Source of the DNA: GCA-020352575 sp964600365
GTDB lineage: Bacteria > Actinomycetota > Acidimicrobiia > Spongiisociales > JAENVV01
Length of the DNA: 6,433 nt
Reading direction: 5' to 3'
Assembly (NCBI GenBank): GCA_964600365.1
Contig: CAZRJG010000091.1
Coordinates: 1-6,433, forward strand
Made by a program: the position numbers and the translations under genes
Shown here: piece by piece, positions 6,102-6,433 of the stretch
Layout: each line of letters starts with the position of its first letter
Position numbering within the stretch: the stretch's first letter is position 1
Notes under the pieces: generated by a model
Seen by the model: the letters and a program-made list of their open reading frames with translations, nothing else
The model's database searches: none
What the model was told of the DNA's origin: nothing

Positions 6102-6433
6102 ACACCCCACTCATCATGGGCAACTGGAAGATGCACGCCACCCACCTGGAGGCCATCCAGATGGTCCAGAAGCTGCACTACCGCCTCGACTCGGCGGACT
6201 ACGAGCGGGTCGACGTCGTCGTGGCGCCCCCGTTCACGTCGTTGCGCTCGATCCAGACGGTGATCGAGGCCGACCACATGAGGATCCGCCTCGGGGCACA
6301 GAACGTGCACGCCGAGCCGAAGGGTGCCTTCACCGGGGAGATCTCTGTGGGCATGCTCTCCTCGCTGCACGTCGGGTACGTGATCGTGGGCCACTCCGAG
6401 CGCCGGGCGCTGTTCTGCGAGGACGATGCGACC
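6098..6433 (+). CDS. tpiA: Triosephosphate isomerase (5' part, runs off the window)
   Basis: The first 112 codons of triosephosphate isomerase, which interconverts dihydroxyacetone phosphate and glyceraldehyde 3-phosphate. The frame is open to the last base of the window. The start reads MNTPLIMGNWKMHATHLEA, giving the substrate-binding N9 and K11. VVAPPFTSLRS (41-51) is the second strand region. GAQNVHAEPKGAFTGEIS (66-83) is the conserved subunit-interface loop. VIVGHSERR (95-103) carries the electrophilic His99. The catalytic Glu and the phosphate-gripping loop 6 lie beyond the window, so completeness cannot be judged; about 140-150 more residues are expected. The ATG overlaps the pgk stop (ATGA) and has GGAGG at 6089-6093. 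The pgk-tpiA pair is standard in many bacteria. Confidence 0.97.
   Translation, partial: MNTPLIMGNWKMHATHLEAIQMVQKLHYRLDSADYERVDVVVAPPFTSLRSIQTVIEADHMRIRLGAQNVHAEPKGAFTGEISVGMLSSLHVGYVIVGHSERRALFCEDDAT

Larger units (their letters stand above)
1..6433 (+). other. Probable single operon: uvrA-MTase-uvrC-rapZ-yvcK-pgk-tpiA
   Basis: All genes point the same way. Junctions are TGATG (558-562), TGATG (1241-1245), a 10-base gap (3073-3082), ATGA (3958-3961), ATGA (4923-4926) and ATGA (6098-6101). No gap is long enough for a normal promoter or hairpin terminator, so promoters, if internal, would have to lie inside coding sequence. Co-transcription is inferred from spacing; the true 5' and 3' ends of the transcript lie outside the window. 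Confidence 0.7.

Overview
The window is a fully coding, G+C-rich stretch. All six genes lie on the + strand, and the only non-coding gap between them is 10 bases. Third codon positions are mostly G or C. The order uvrC-rapZ-yvcK followed by pgk-tpiA, an Arg in the RapZ P-loop, and the 14-residue gap between the first two UvrC cluster cysteines all point to an actinobacterium (Actinomycetota). The exact class cannot be fixed from sequence alone. An uncultured Acidimicrobiia-like lineage is a guess.

Layout. Bases 1-560 hold the 3' end of uvrA (damage recognition in nucleotide excision repair). Bases 560-1243 hold a small class I SAM-dependent methyltransferase of unknown substrate. Bases 1243-3072 hold complete uvrC (dual-incision nuclease). 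Bases 3083-3961 hold rapZ/yvcJ (P-loop nucleotide-binding regulator). Bases 3958-4926 hold yvcK (gluconeogenesis factor, CofD-like fold). Bases 4923-6101 hold pgk (phosphoglycerate kinase). Bases 6098-6433 hold the first 112 codons of tpiA (triosephosphate isomerase), which runs off the window.

Five of the six junctions are stop/start overlaps: TGATG twice, then ATGA three times. The whole window therefore looks like one co-transcribed, translationally coupled unit joining excision repair, a cell-envelope/carbon-flux regulatory pair (RapZ, YvcK) and lower glycolysis. No internal promoter, terminator, RNA gene, mobile element or CRISPR array is visible.

Most of this is ordinary housekeeping sequence. 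The points worth a second look are: whiA and gap are missing between yvcK and pgk, where actinobacteria usually have them; an uncharacterised methyltransferase is coupled on both sides to uvrA and uvrC; the pgk and tpiA starts share a near-identical 13-base junction; and the second C-terminal hairpin of UvrC is shortened. I see no clear sign of a wholly new system.
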